From: an uncultured Sutterella sp.
GTDB lineage: Bacteria > Pseudomonadota > Gammaproteobacteria > Burkholderiales > Burkholderiaceae_F
Reading direction: 5' to 3'
Assembly (NCBI GenBank): GCA_900754475.1
Contig: CAAECY010000137.1
Location: forward strand, 1 to 18,986
Length of the DNA: 18,986 bases
Shown: positions 1-6,739 of the stretch, piece by piece
Numbering within the stretch: the first letter of the stretch is position 1
Layout of the letters: every line of letters begins with the position of its first letter
Notes under the pieces: generated by a model
The model's database searches: none
Seen by the model: only the letters and a program-made list of their open reading frames with translations
What the model was told of the DNA's origin: nothing
Translations under genes and position numbers: made by a program

Positions 1-82
1 CCCTTGCCTCTGGCTATGCGCTTGGCGCTACCACCTGCGCTTGGGACTTTCACCCTTGAGAACGTGCCCATGCCGAGCACAC
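1..82 (-). mobile_element. Group II intron, 5' end only (cut by window edge)
   Basis: Read on the minus strand from position 82, the sequence starts GTGTG, matching the group II intron 5' consensus GUGYG. It continues with GGCATGGGCACG, then GGGTGAAAGTCCC, the kind of domain I start found in bacterial group II introns. Bases 7-82 are a perfect 76/76 inverted copy of 18911-18986. The intron begins directly behind the hairpin that follows sspA, the insertion habit of group IIC introns. No intron-encoded reverse transcriptase or domain V is present because the window ends. The 5' boundary is well defined by the point where the two copies stop matching. The class (IIC or other) is inference; a different multicopy element is possible but less likely. 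Confidence 0.75.
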
Positions 83-113
83 CGGGAAGAGGGGAGACTC
101 GGCTCCCCTCCCG
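83..113 (-). terminator. Hairpin downstream of sspA, abutting the intron
   Basis: AGGGGAG (90-96) pairs with CTCCCCT (103-109) around a 6-base loop. CGGG (83-86) pairs with CCCG (110-113) outside a 3-base bulge. On the minus strand the only U-like stretch is TCTT in the 3' arm, so it is a weak terminator by itself. It lies 10 bases after the sspA stop, and its last paired base touches the first intron base. The usual downstream T tract may have been separated by the insertion. Confidence 0.55.
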
Positions 114-122
114 GGCGTTCGA

Positions 123-740
123 TTACTTGCGCATCGAACGTTCCTGAGCCGTCATCGAGTCGATGAAGGACTGACGGGTGAAGAGTCGTTCGGCGTAGAT
201 CGAGAGCTTCGACGATTCGTTGGGCAGCGTGATGCCGTAGTGCTGCAGGCGCCAGAGGATCGGAGCGAGCACGGCGTCGAGCATCTGGAAGTCGTCGCTC
301 ATGATGAACTTCGTCGGGCCGATGCGCTGGGCGATGAAGTTGAGGTAGTAGATGAGGCTGCGACGGGCGGTTTCGCGCTGCGCCTCGGTCGACTGCGTGT
401 TTTCGAGCACGCGAACGTGCGGGAAGAGGTCGCGCTCGAAGATGTTGAGGAACAGACGGGTACGGCCGCGACCGACGGGGTCCGCGGGCATGAGCTGCGG
501 ATGCGGGAAGCGTTCGTCGATGTATTCGTTGATGACGAACACGTTGTAGAGAATCAGGTCGCGTTCGATGAGAACCGGGAGTTCGCGGTACGGGCTGATC
601 GCTTCGAACTGAGCCTGATGTTCGGGGCTGATGCCTTCGAGGTCGAGCGACTCGATGCAGAACTCACATCCCTTTTCATGAAGAACAATGCGGCTGCTCT
701 GGGAGAACGGGCACGTGGGGCCCGAAAAAAGCGTCATCAT
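123..740 (-). CDS. sspA: Stringent starvation protein A (GST-fold)
   Basis: A 205-residue protein of the SspA family, which binds RNA polymerase and alters transcription in stationary phase and stress; it has a glutathione-S-transferase fold but normally no GST activity. Visible features are the N-terminal thioredoxin-like segment beginning MMTLFSGPTCPFSQ (Cys10), the conserved NEYIDERFPHPQLMPAD stretch carrying the PHP surface motif (79-81), and an all-helical C-terminal half. The frame stays open upstream, but the family starts at MMxLFSG, so I set the start at 740; a second ATG follows at 737. The length matches the family. In most Betaproteobacteria petABC lies upstream and sspB downstream. 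Here NIF3 is upstream behind its own terminator, and the intron follows directly. sspB is not in the window. Confidence 0.93.
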   Translation of the reverse strand: MMTLFSGPTCPFSQSSRIVLHEKGCEFCIESLDLEGISPEHQAQFEAISPYRELPVLIERDLILYNVFVINEYIDERFPHPQLMPADPVGRGRTRLFLNIFERDLFPHVRVLENTQSTEAQRETARRSLIYYLNFIAQRIGPTKFIMSDDFQMLDAVLAPILWRLQHYGITLPNESSKLSIYAERLFTRQSFIDSMTAQERSMRK

Positions 741-871
741 GGTGGACAAACTCTCTGTCAATAGGGCCGCGACTCTAGCCTGACGCAAGCGCGGCAAAAG
801 GAACGGGGGAAATCCCGACCGAAAGACTTTGATTTTAGTGGAAATCCACCCGTCTCGCCAACGAAGCGCCC

Positions 872-912
872 TGAAAACTGCCGCCTTCCCTACGGAGAGA
901 GGTGAAGGCGGC
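872..912 (-). terminator. Terminator of the NIF3-like gene
   Basis: GCCGCCTTC (880-888) and GAAGGCGGC (904-912) form a perfect 9-bp stem with a 15-base loop. On the minus strand the stem is followed by AGTTTTCAG. It sits 17 bases after the NIF3 stop, so sspA, 131 bases further on, should have its own promoter. I saw no convincing -35/-10 pair in the gap. Confidence 0.75.
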
Positions 913-929
913 AATTGTTACGGGGTATT

Positions 930-1682
930 TCAGATCGGATTGTCGATCTCTTCGTACGCGATTTCAAGCTCCGGATGCCGGTTTGCGAGCCAGCGGCCCA
1001 AGGCCTGAATGCCGAAGCGCTCCGTCGCGTGGTGGCCGCAGGCGAGGTACGCGATCCCGAGTTCGCGCGCTTCGTGCGTCGTCCGTTCGCTTGCTTCGCC
1101 CGAAATATAGACGTCGCACCCGAGGGCGGCCGCGCGTTCGAGCTCGTCCTGAGCCGCGCCCGAACACCAGGCGACGCGCCGCACCCGTTCGGGCGCACGA
1201 CCGAGAAGCTGAGGGGTGCGCTCGAAGACGCGTCCGACCTTCTCGAAGAAAGCGTCGAAAGCGACGTCGCCACCGAGCGGCTCCCCGTAATGGAGGAGCC
1301 CGAGCGAGCCCGCCTTCCCGAGAACGGAAAGCTCGAGCAGTCGGGCGATTTCGGCGTTGTTGCCGACCTCGGGATGGGCGTCGAGCGGCAGGTGGTACGC
1401 CAGGAGCGCGATGTCGTGCTTCATGAGCGTGCGAAGGCGACGCGCCTTCATGCCGACGACGCGCGGAGATTCGCCCTTCCAGAACCAGCCGTGGTGCACG
1501 AGCACCGTGTCGGCTCCGCGCTCGACCGCCCGATCGAGGAGCGCCTGCGAGGCCGTCACGCCGAGCAGAATGCGACGACTCTCGCCGCCCCCCTCGACCT
1601 GAAGTCCGTTCGGAGCATAATCTTGAAAGTTGTCCGCTTCGAGAAAGCCGCCGATTTCGGCGGCGAGTTCCGTTGTCTTCAT
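930..1682 (-). CDS. NIF3-like dinuclear metal-binding protein
   Basis: A 250-residue protein of the NIF3/DUF34 family (YbgI-like), which forms toroidal hexamers with a two-metal site; a GTP cyclohydrolase I type 2 name is often transferred, but the cellular role is unsettled. Metal-ligand motifs are visible in order: VLVHHGWFW (about 60-68), YHLPLDAHPEVGNN (about 95-108), SGEASE (about 194-199) and CGHHATERFG near residue 215. The start is supported by AAGGA five bases upstream of the ATG at 1682. The gene is divergent from the DegS-like protease with only 41 bases between start codons. In related genomes this gene sits between the protease and petABC; here sspA follows instead. Confidence 0.9.
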   Translation of the reverse strand: MKTTELAAEIGGFLEADNFQDYAPNGLQVEGGGESRRILLGVTASQALLDRAVERGADTVLVHHGWFWKGESPRVVGMKARRLRTLMKHDIALLAYHLPLDAHPEVGNNAEIARLLELSVLGKAGSLGLLHYGEPLGGDVAFDAFFEKVGRVFERTPQLLGRAPERVRRVAWCSGAAQDELERAAALGCDVYISGEASERTTHEARELGIAYLACGHHATERFGIQALGRWLANRHPELEIAYEEIDNPI

Positions 1683-1723
1683 TTTTCCTTCGTCCTATCC
1701 GCGATTTTCACCGTACGACGCGC

Positions 1724-2917
1724 ATGCTCAAACGTCTCTGGCTCTTATTCGCTCAAACCGTCACGATTGCCGTCGGCGTCGTCTGGACGTGGGAAGCGGT
1801 CGGCCCCGAACGGGCACCCGCCGAAGCCGTCACCGTTGCGCCCGCAACCCCGGGCGCCGCACCGGCACCCGTTCCTCACGTTACGTCGGCCGCGGACACC
1901 GAATCGATCCTCTCGGCCGCCGTCGACCGGGCCGCACCGGCCGTCGTCAACATTTTCACCCGACGCGACGCGCGTCGGGACGAGGCGGGCGCCGACGCGC
2001 ACGTCGAGCACCACGTCAACCCGCTCGGCAGCGGCGTCGTCGTCACCTCCGACGGCTACATCCTCACAAACTACCATGTCGTCGAGGGCATTTCAAACCC
2101 GAAGGTCGCCCTCCCCGACGGCAAGACCTACGCCGCCCGGATCGTCGGCACCGACGCCGAAACGGACCTCGCGCTCCTGCGCGTCGACGCGACGGGACTT
2201 GCCGCGATCGCCATGGGCGACAGCACCGCGCTGCGCGTGGGCGCGCCCGTCCTTGCGATCGGCAACCCCTTCGACGTGGGGCAGACGGTGACGGCCGGGA
2301 TCGTTTCGGCGCTCGGGCGCCACGGGCTCGGGCTCAACAACTACGAGGACTTCATTCAGACGGACGCCGCCATCAATCAGGGGAATTCGGGCGGCGCCCT
2401 CGTCGACCTCGAAGGGCGCCTGATCGGCATCAACACCGCCATCTTCTCCCCGGACCTCTCGGAGGGGTTCGTCGGCATCGGTTTTGCCATCCCCACCTCG
2501 ATCATCGAGCGGGTGCTCCCGAGCCTGATGGCGGGCGAGCGCGTCAAGCGCGGCTACCTCGGGTTCGTGCCGCAACAGCTTTCGGACGAGCTCGCGCGCG
2601 ATCTCGGGCTCTCGGTGACGAGCGGGATCGTGGTGCGTCAGGTGATTCCCGAGAGCCCCGCGCTCGCTGCGGGCCTGCGCGCCCGCGACGTGGTGCTGTC
2701 GATCGACGACGTCCCCGCGGTGCGGGTCAATCGCGTGTTGCAGCGCATCGCCGAAATTCCGCCCGGAAAAACGGTTGCGGTCGAGGTGCTCCGCGGCCAA
2801 AAGCGCGTTCGTCTCTCGATCAAGGCGTCGGTGCGACCGCTCGGCGCCCTCGAAAAAGAGTCGCTTCCGCCCGCCTACGACGAAGAGTCGGCCCCCGAGG
2901 ACGCGCCCGAACACTGA
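1724..2917 (+). CDS. Membrane-anchored DegS/DegQ-like trypsin-type protease with PDZ domain
   Basis: A 397-residue HtrA-family serine endopeptidase. One N-terminal membrane segment (about residues 4-22, RLWLLFAQTV onward) is followed by an Ala/Pro-rich linker and the protease domain. The catalytic triad is His118 (LTNYHVV), Asp148 (AETDLALL) and Ser222 (NQGNSGGAL). A single PDZ domain spans about 275-372, and the tail is acidic. One PDZ plus a signal anchor is the DegS layout, so a sensor role in the periplasm is plausible, but the regulated target is not shown. I chose the ATG at 1724 because MLKRLW is the usual betaproteobacterial N-terminus; an in-frame TTG at 1673 would overlap NIF3. No clear Shine-Dalgarno precedes 1724. 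The gene converges on tatC. Confidence 0.9.
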   Translation: MLKRLWLLFAQTVTIAVGVVWTWEAVGPERAPAEAVTVAPATPGAAPAPVPHVTSAADTESILSAAVDRAAPAVVNIFTRRDARRDEAGADAHVEHHVNPLGSGVVVTSDGYILTNYHVVEGISNPKVALPDGKTYAARIVGTDAETDLALLRVDATGLAAIAMGDSTALRVGAPVLAIGNPFDVGQTVTAGIVSALGRHGLGLNNYEDFIQTDAAINQGNSGGALVDLEGRLIGINTAIFSPDLSEGFVGIGFAIPTSIIERVLPSLMAGERVKRGYLGFVPQQLSDELARDLGLSVTSGIVVRQVIPESPALAAGLRARDVVLSIDDVPAVRVNRVLQRIAEIPPGKTVAVEVLRGQKRVRLSIKASVRPLGALEKESLPPAYDEESAPEDAPEH

Positions 2918-2949
2918 CGGAGTTCGTTGCCGACGCCAAGCACCCGAAA

Positions 2950-2981
2950 AAGAAGGGCCGCCCCTGCGGGCGGCCCTTCTT
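2950..2981. terminator. Bidirectional terminator between the protease gene and tatC
   Basis: A perfect 13-bp stem (2950-2962 with 2969-2981) closes a 6-base loop. On the minus strand it is followed by TTTTCGGG; on the plus strand the 3' arm ends CTTCTT and continues GTATT. It lies midway between the convergent stop codons at 2917 and 3014, so it probably ends transcripts from both sides. Confidence 0.85.
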
Positions 2982-3013
2982 GTATTGCGAATGCCGTGCG
3001 GACGGCGAAGCAC

Positions 3014-3814
3014 TTATTCGTCTTCGTTCGCCTGCTTGGCCTTCATTTCTTCGATTTCTTCGCTCGACTTCCCGAACATCTTCACGAGCCAGATGCCGAG
3101 CTGGAAGAGCACGACGAGGGGCACCGCGAGCAGCAGCTGTGAGAGTGCGTCGGGCGGCGTGAAGATGGCCGCAAGGATGAAGGCGCCGACCACAACGTAG
3201 GGACGCACCTTGACGAGCTTTTCGTGCGTGGCGAAACCCACGCGGTTGAGCACCACGACGACGATCGGCACTTCGAACGTGAGACCGAACGCGAGGAACA
3301 TCGTCAGCACGAAGCTGAAGTACGAATCGATGTCCGGAGCGAAATTCACCGAGTCGGGCGAAAAGCCCGCGATGAACTGGAACACCATGCGGAACACGAT
3401 GAAGTAGCAGTACGCCATCCCGATCGCGAACATGATGATCGACGAAACGAGAATCGGGAGCGCGAGGCGCTTTTCGCGACGGTAGAGAGCGGGCGCCACG
3501 TACGCCCAGATCTGATAAAGAACGAAGGGGAGCGCGATGAGGAACGCCACGAAGAGCGTCACCTTCAAGGGCACCATGAAGGGCGCCACGACCCCCGTCG
3601 CCAGAAGCTTCACGCCCTGAGGCAGAGCCACCATCAGCGGCTGACTCAGGAAGTCGAAGATCTGCTTCATGAAGGGCGAAAGCGCGACGAAAACGACGAT
3701 GATCGAAATCGCGCACTTCACCATACGGTTGCGCAGCTCGACGAGGTGGCTCACGAGCGGCTGCTCGTTGGCGGGATCGTCCGGCGCTTCAATAGGAAGG
3801 TTCTCTTGAGCCAT
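3014..3814 (-). CDS. tatC: Sec-independent protein translocase subunit TatC
   Basis: A 266-residue polytopic inner-membrane protein and the receptor for twin-arginine signal peptides in the TatBC complex. Six hydrophobic segments can be traced. Conserved features are the N-terminal LVSHLVELRNRM, the first periplasmic loop with SQPLMVALPQG, the internal glutamate in LTFEVPIVV, and FTPPDALSQ before the last membrane segments. The tail is charged (EEIEEMKAKQANEDE). The length is normal. It is the last gene of hinT-tatA-tatB-tatC and starts 9 bases after the tatB stop with no obvious Shine-Dalgarno, suggesting translation coupled to tatB. Confidence 0.97.
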   Translation of the reverse strand: MAQENLPIEAPDDPANEQPLVSHLVELRNRMVKCAISIIVVFVALSPFMKQIFDFLSQPLMVALPQGVKLLATGVVAPFMVPLKVTLFVAFLIALPFVLYQIWAYVAPALYRREKRLALPILVSSIIMFAIGMAYCYFIVFRMVFQFIAGFSPDSVNFAPDIDSYFSFVLTMFLAFGLTFEVPIVVVVLNRVGFATHEKLVKVRPYVVVGAFILAAIFTPPDALSQLLLAVPLVVLFQLGIWLVKMFGKSSEEIEEMKAKQANEDE

Positions 3815-3823
3815 AGGAATTCG

Positions 3824-4459
3824 TCAGCGGTAGATGCGCGGGCGGTTGCTGCGTGCGCGGGGCGCGAGGCGACGGCCCCGACCGGCCGTACCGCCCATTT
3901 GGGCTTCCTTCAAGCCGAGTTCGCGGCGAAGGCGATCGATCTCGGAGGCGAGTTCGTCGACGGACGGGCCCGAGTGGTAGCGCTTCGAGAACGTCTTGGG
4001 TTCGGACCAACCACCGCCCCAACCGTTGGCGCCCGGGGCGCTCTGCGCTCCGGAGGGCGTACCCCAGCCGTACACGTTCGCGATGTCTTCCGCGGACGCC
4101 GTCTTGACGGGTTCGGGCTTGGCTTCGGCCACCGCATCTTCGACGGCCGATTCGATCGAGTCGCCCGCCGTCTTCACGTCGTTCGCCACGGCGTTGACGT
4201 CTTTTTCGATGTCGCTCGCCGCCGCTTCGACGCTCGACTTCATGTCGTTCGCGATCGCTTTGGCTTCGTCCTGAATCTTCTTCAGTTCCGAGAGCGAAGC
4301 CTCCCGATCGATGTCGGACTTCACCTGCGCGACGAAGCGCTGGGCCTTGCCGACCCATTCCCCGGCCGTCCGTGCGACCGTCGGAAGGCGTTCGGGGCCG
4401 AGCACGACCAGTGCGACCACCCCGATGATGAGCATTTCGCTGAAACCGAAATCAAACAT
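3824..4459 (-). CDS. tatB: Sec-independent protein translocase subunit TatB, long form
   Basis: A 211-residue TatB. The N-terminus MFDFGFSEMLIIGVVALVVL is the short membrane helix, followed by the conserved GPERLP hinge and an amphipathic helix. Residues about 50-115 are Ala/Asp/Lys-rich, probably helical. A Gly/Trp-rich stretch with WGTPSG and GWGGGW follows, then a predicted coiled coil (VDELASEIDRLRRELGL). The protein ends in an Arg-rich tail (GRGRRLAPRARSNRPRIYR). The first 50 residues identify the protein securely. The distal half is longer and more basic than the usual TatB tail. TatB binds TatC and presents substrates. Confidence 0.95.
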   Translation of the reverse strand: MFDFGFSEMLIIGVVALVVLGPERLPTVARTAGEWVGKAQRFVAQVKSDIDREASLSELKKIQDEAKAIANDMKSSVEAAASDIEKDVNAVANDVKTAGDSIESAVEDAVAEAKPEPVKTASAEDIANVYGWGTPSGAQSAPGANGWGGGWSEPKTFSKRYHSGPSVDELASEIDRLRRELGLKEAQMGGTAGRGRRLAPRARSNRPRIYR

Positions 4460-4483
4460 GCGTTTTCCGGCAGTGAGGCATTG

Positions 4484-4516
4484 AAAAGGCCGCGGTCAGC
4501 CGTAAGACTGCCGCGG
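4484..4516 (-). promoter_or_regulatory. Hairpin with short T tract between tatA and tatB (possible partial terminator)
   Basis: CCGCGG-T-CAG (4490-4499) pairs with CTG-CCGCGG (4508-4516), giving a 9-bp stem with one bulged base and an 8-base loop. On the minus strand it is followed by CCTTTTC. It lies in the 101-base gap between tatA and tatB. The geometry fits a leaky terminator or an RNA 3'-end block that leaves more tatA than tatB transcript. Only the structure is seen; the role is inferred. Confidence 0.45.
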
Positions 4517-4560
4517 TCGTTGACGGGTCTTCGAGCGACGTGCGCCCGAGGGGACGTCGA

Positions 4561-4791
4561 TCAGTCGGCCTTGGTCTTTTCCTTGGCTTCGACGTCAACC
4601 GTGTCCTTCGACTGAGCGAGCTGCTCCTTGGCCTGCGGGGCCTTGTCGTCGTCGCCTTCCTTCATGCCTTCCTTAAAGCCCTTGATGGCGCCGCCGAGGT
4701 CTTTGCCCATGTTCTTGAGCTTGCCCGTACCGAAAACAAGCACGACGATGACGAGGACGATCAGCCAGTGCCAGACAGAAAAGGAACCCAT
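4561..4791 (-). CDS. tatA: Sec-independent protein translocase subunit TatA
   Basis: A 76-residue TatA, the pore-forming or membrane-thinning subunit recruited to TatBC-substrate complexes. It has one N-terminal membrane helix (WHWLIVLVIVVLVFG, about residues 7-21), the FGTGKLKNMGKDLG hinge and amphipathic helix, the KGFKEGMKEG motif, then a charged tail. CGGAGA lies six bases upstream of the ATG at 4791. The gene follows hinT by 27 bases and precedes tatB by 101. Distinction from TatB rests on the TatA-type amphipathic helix and short length. Confidence 0.96.
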   Translation of the reverse strand: MGSFSVWHWLIVLVIVVLVFGTGKLKNMGKDLGGAIKGFKEGMKEGDDDKAPQAKEQLAQSKDTVDVEAKEKTKAD

Positions 4792-4818
4792 AGTGAATCT
4801 CCGTTGGGAATTGGTGAA

Positions 4819-5151
4819 TTACTTCCAGGGCTGGGGACCGCCCAGCACGTGAATATGCAGGTGACCGACCTCCTGACCGCCGTCGCGGCCGGTGTTGATG
4901 ATCACGCGGAAACCGTTCCGGCAGCCCTCTTGGAGAGCCAGCGTCCGGGTGAGCGAAAGCATTTTACCCAAAAGCGGCGCGTCCTCGGGTTCGGCCTCGG
5001 CAAGGGAGGTGATGTGCTTCTTCGGGATGATGAGGAAGTGCACCGGAGCCTTGGGATGGATGTCGCGGAAAGCGAGAACGTCGTCGTCCTCATAAACCTT
5101 CTGAGAAGGGATGTCGCCCCGGACGATCCGGCAGAACAGACAATCTTCCAT
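4819..5151 (-). CDS. hinT: HIT-family purine nucleoside phosphoramidase (HinT-like)
   Basis: A 110-residue histidine-triad protein. It begins MEDCLFCRIVRGDIPS, with the CxxC (Cys4, Cys7) common in this branch, and ends with the catalytic HLHIHVLGG (His97, His99, His101). HinT enzymes hydrolyse AMP-lysine and other nucleoside phosphoramidates as dimers in the cytosol. The frame stays open far upstream, inside the murA region, but homologues start at MxDCLFC; GAGG lies nine bases upstream of the ATG at 5151. It is the first gene of the tat operon. In most Betaproteobacteria hisE precedes it; here the upstream gene is murA behind a strong terminator. Confidence 0.95.
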   Translation of the reverse strand: MEDCLFCRIVRGDIPSQKVYEDDDVLAFRDIHPKAPVHFLIIPKKHITSLAEAEPEDAPLLGKMLSLTRTLALQEGCRNGFRVIINTGRDGGQEVGHLHIHVLGGPQPWK

Positions 5152-5182
5152 GATGGAGAGCCTCTTTTGAATGGTCGAAAAC

Positions 5183-5211
5183 ACGTCCGACGGACGTATC
5201 TCTTCATTATC
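5183..5211 (-). promoter_or_regulatory. Candidate hinT-tatABC promoter with overlapping operator-like palindrome
   Basis: On the minus strand GATAAT (5211-5206) matches five of six -10 bases; the -35 region is poor. About nine bases further on lies a dyad with ACGTCCG (5183-5189) and CGGACGT (5191-5197) around a single A. A one-base centre is too tight for an RNA hairpin, so DNA binding by a dimer is the likelier reading. A related half-similar site, ACGTCGGACGGA, lies at 5257-5268. The regulator is unknown. Confidence 0.4.
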
Positions 5212-5283
5212 CCGCAAGAAGCCCGACGCCGCCATCGACCAAAATAGAGATTGACTACGTCGGACGGATGAGAAAACGCCCTG

Positions 5284-5319
5284 AAAAAAAAGGAGAACCG
5301 GCGCACTGACCGGTTCTCC
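5284..5319 (-). terminator. Terminator of murA
   Basis: GGAGAACCGG (5292-5301) and CCGGTTCTCC (5310-5319) form a perfect 10-bp stem with an 8-base loop. On the minus strand eight T residues follow (A run at 5284-5291). It lies 35 bases after the murA stop and insulates the hinT-tat operon. Confidence 0.92.
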
Positions 5320-5354
5320 GTCGGTTTTTCGGCTCGGGCCCGAAGGGGCGCGCC

Positions 5355-6608
5355 TTACTCGTTGATGCGAACGATGTCGCCGCCGAGCGCTCGGAGCTTC
5401 GCTTCCATCGCTTCGTAGCCGCGGTCGAGGTGGTAGATGCGGTCGACCGTGCTCGTGCCGTTGGCGGCCAAAGCCGCAATGACGAGCGAGGCGGAGGCGC
5501 GCAGGTCGGTCGCCATGACGTCCGCGCCCGAGAGGCTCGGCACGCCGTGCACGATGGCGGTGTGACCTTCGATTTCGATCTTCGCCCCCATGCGGGCGAG
5601 CTCGGGCACGTGCATGAAGCGGTTTTCGAAGATCGTTTCGGTGATGTGGGCGGTGCCTTCCGCGAGGGCGTTCACGGCCATGAACTGCGCCTGCATGTCG
5701 GTCGGGAAGGCGGGATGCGGGGCCGTACGGAGAGACACCGCGGCGGGGCGCTTGTCCATCTTCACGCGCACCCAGTCGGCGCCCGTTTCGACGGTCGCGC
5801 CCGTTTCGCGCAGCTTCACGATGACGGCTTCCATGTCGGAGGGAACGCAGTGCGTGACGAGCACGTCGCCCTGCGTCGCGACGGCCGCACACATGAAGGA
5901 GCCCGCTTCGATGCGGTCGGCGATCACGGCGTGTTCCGCGCCGTGGAGGCGCTCGACCCCTTCGATCACCATCGTCGGGGTGCCCGCCCCGGAAATCTTC
6001 GCGCCCATGGCGTTGAGGCACACGGCGAGGTCGACCACTTCGGGTTCGCGGGCCGCGTTTTCGAGAACGGTGGTGCCTTCGGCGAGAACGGCCGCCATCA
6101 TGAGGTTTTCCGTGCCCGTCACGGTCACCATGTCGGTGACGATGCGGGTGCCCTTGAGGCGACCCGACTTCGCGTTCACGTAGCCGTGCTCGATTTCCAC
6201 CTCGGCGCCGAGCTTGCGCAGGCCCTTGATGTGCTGGTCGACCGGGCGCGCCCCGATGGCGCAGCCCCCCGGCAGACTGACGCTCGCCGAGCCGAAACGC
6301 GCGACGAGCGGACAGAGCGTGAGGATGGAGGCACGCATCGTCTTCACGAGTTCGTAGGGCGCCACCGTTTCGGTGAGAGCCCCGGCGTTGAGCGTCACGT
6401 CGTTGCCCGAACGATTCACGCTCACGCCCATGCCTTCGAGCAGCTTGAGCATCGTGCGCACGTCGGCCAGGTCGGGCACGTTGTGAAGGACGAGGTCCTC
6501 GGCCGTCAGAATCGATGCGGCGAGGATCGGAAGAGCGGCGTTCTTGGCGCCCGAGGTACGGACTTCACCGACGAGGCGGCGACCGCCCGTAATTCGAAGT
6601 TTCTGCAT
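5355..6608 (-). CDS. murA: UDP-N-acetylglucosamine 1-carboxyvinyltransferase (MurA)
   Basis: A 417-residue enzyme for the first committed step of peptidoglycan synthesis: transfer of enolpyruvate from phosphoenolpyruvate to UDP-GlcNAc in the cytosol. Conserved residues are Lys22 (SGAKNAALP), Arg92 (KTMRASILTL), the catalytic loop Cys116 in LPGGCAIGARPVD (the fosfomycin target), and Asp304 in HPAFPTDMQAQF. The presence of Cys rather than Asp in the loop predicts fosfomycin sensitivity of the enzyme. The frame is open upstream, but MQKLRITGG is the standard N-terminus, so the start is 6608. It lies downstream of mlaB, as in many proteobacteria, with a 162-base gap. Its other usual neighbour, the his operon, is absent. 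Confidence 0.97.
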   Translation of the reverse strand: MQKLRITGGRRLVGEVRTSGAKNAALPILAASILTAEDLVLHNVPDLADVRTMLKLLEGMGVSVNRSGNDVTLNAGALTETVAPYELVKTMRASILTLCPLVARFGSASVSLPGGCAIGARPVDQHIKGLRKLGAEVEIEHGYVNAKSGRLKGTRIVTDMVTVTGTENLMMAAVLAEGTTVLENAAREPEVVDLAVCLNAMGAKISGAGTPTMVIEGVERLHGAEHAVIADRIEAGSFMCAAVATQGDVLVTHCVPSDMEAVIVKLRETGATVETGADWVRVKMDKRPAAVSLRTAPHPAFPTDMQAQFMAVNALAEGTAHITETIFENRFMHVPELARMGAKIEIEGHTAIVHGVPSLSGADVMATDLRASASLVIAALAANGTSTVDRIYHLDRGYEAMEAKLRALGGDIVRINE

Positions 6609-6642
6609 GTGGATCTCTCTTGTCGCGCGCCCCCAAATGAAA

Positions 6643-6671
6643 GAGGGGACCGCCCCAAAGGGCGCCCCCTC
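6643..6671 (-). terminator. Possible terminator between mlaB and murA
   Basis: GAGGGG (6643-6648) pairs with CCCCTC (6666-6671), and an inner 5-bp stem (6651-6655 with 6660-6664) closes a 4-base loop. On the minus strand TTTCATTT follows. The T tract is broken, so termination may be partial. It lies only 34 bases before the murA start and would fall inside the murA leader. Confidence 0.45.
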
Positions 6672-6688
6672 AATCGGCGCGTCTGTTA

Positions 6689-6739
6689 TGTGCGTGCGCA
6701 CACATCTTAACGGTCCGCCCCGCATCGGCGCACGATGCG
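6689..6739. other. Two dyads in the mlaB-murA gap
   Basis: TGTGCG-TG-CGCACA (6689-6702) is a 14-base dyad. CGCATCG (6721-6727) pairs with CGATGCG (6733-6739) around a 5-base loop. Both lie upstream of murA on its strand, where a murA promoter would be expected. No convincing -35/-10 pair was seen. They may be regulator sites or leader hairpins. Confidence 0.3.

Noticed and set aside
1..82. Terminal inverted repeats of a composite transposon carrying the whole window
   Set aside because: No transposase is visible. The repeats start with the intron consensus after terminators, and the genes between are core housekeeping genes in conserved order.
1673..1723. An in-frame TTG start for the protease gene, 17 codons upstream
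   Set aside because: It lies inside the NIF3 coding sequence, and the membrane anchor MLKRLW is the family N-terminus.
915..2291. A 458-codon plus-strand frame crossing NIF3 and the start of the protease gene
   Set aside because: It turns into Pro/Arg/Ser/Thr low complexity and overlaps two recognised genes; no Shine-Dalgarno or motif.
3224..4615. A 463-codon plus-strand frame over tatC and tatB
   Set aside because: Composition is dominated by Arg, His, Glu and Asp, and the opposite strand encodes intact Tat proteins.
5152..6021. The hinT frame extended about 290 codons upstream, as if a fusion protein
   Set aside because: The extension is the antisense-like frame over murA and its terminator; HinT homologues begin at MxDCLFC, which fits the ATG at 5151.
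5430..6710. A 426-codon frame antisense to murA
   Set aside because: Same GC-driven mirror effect; murA on the other strand is complete with its active-site residues.
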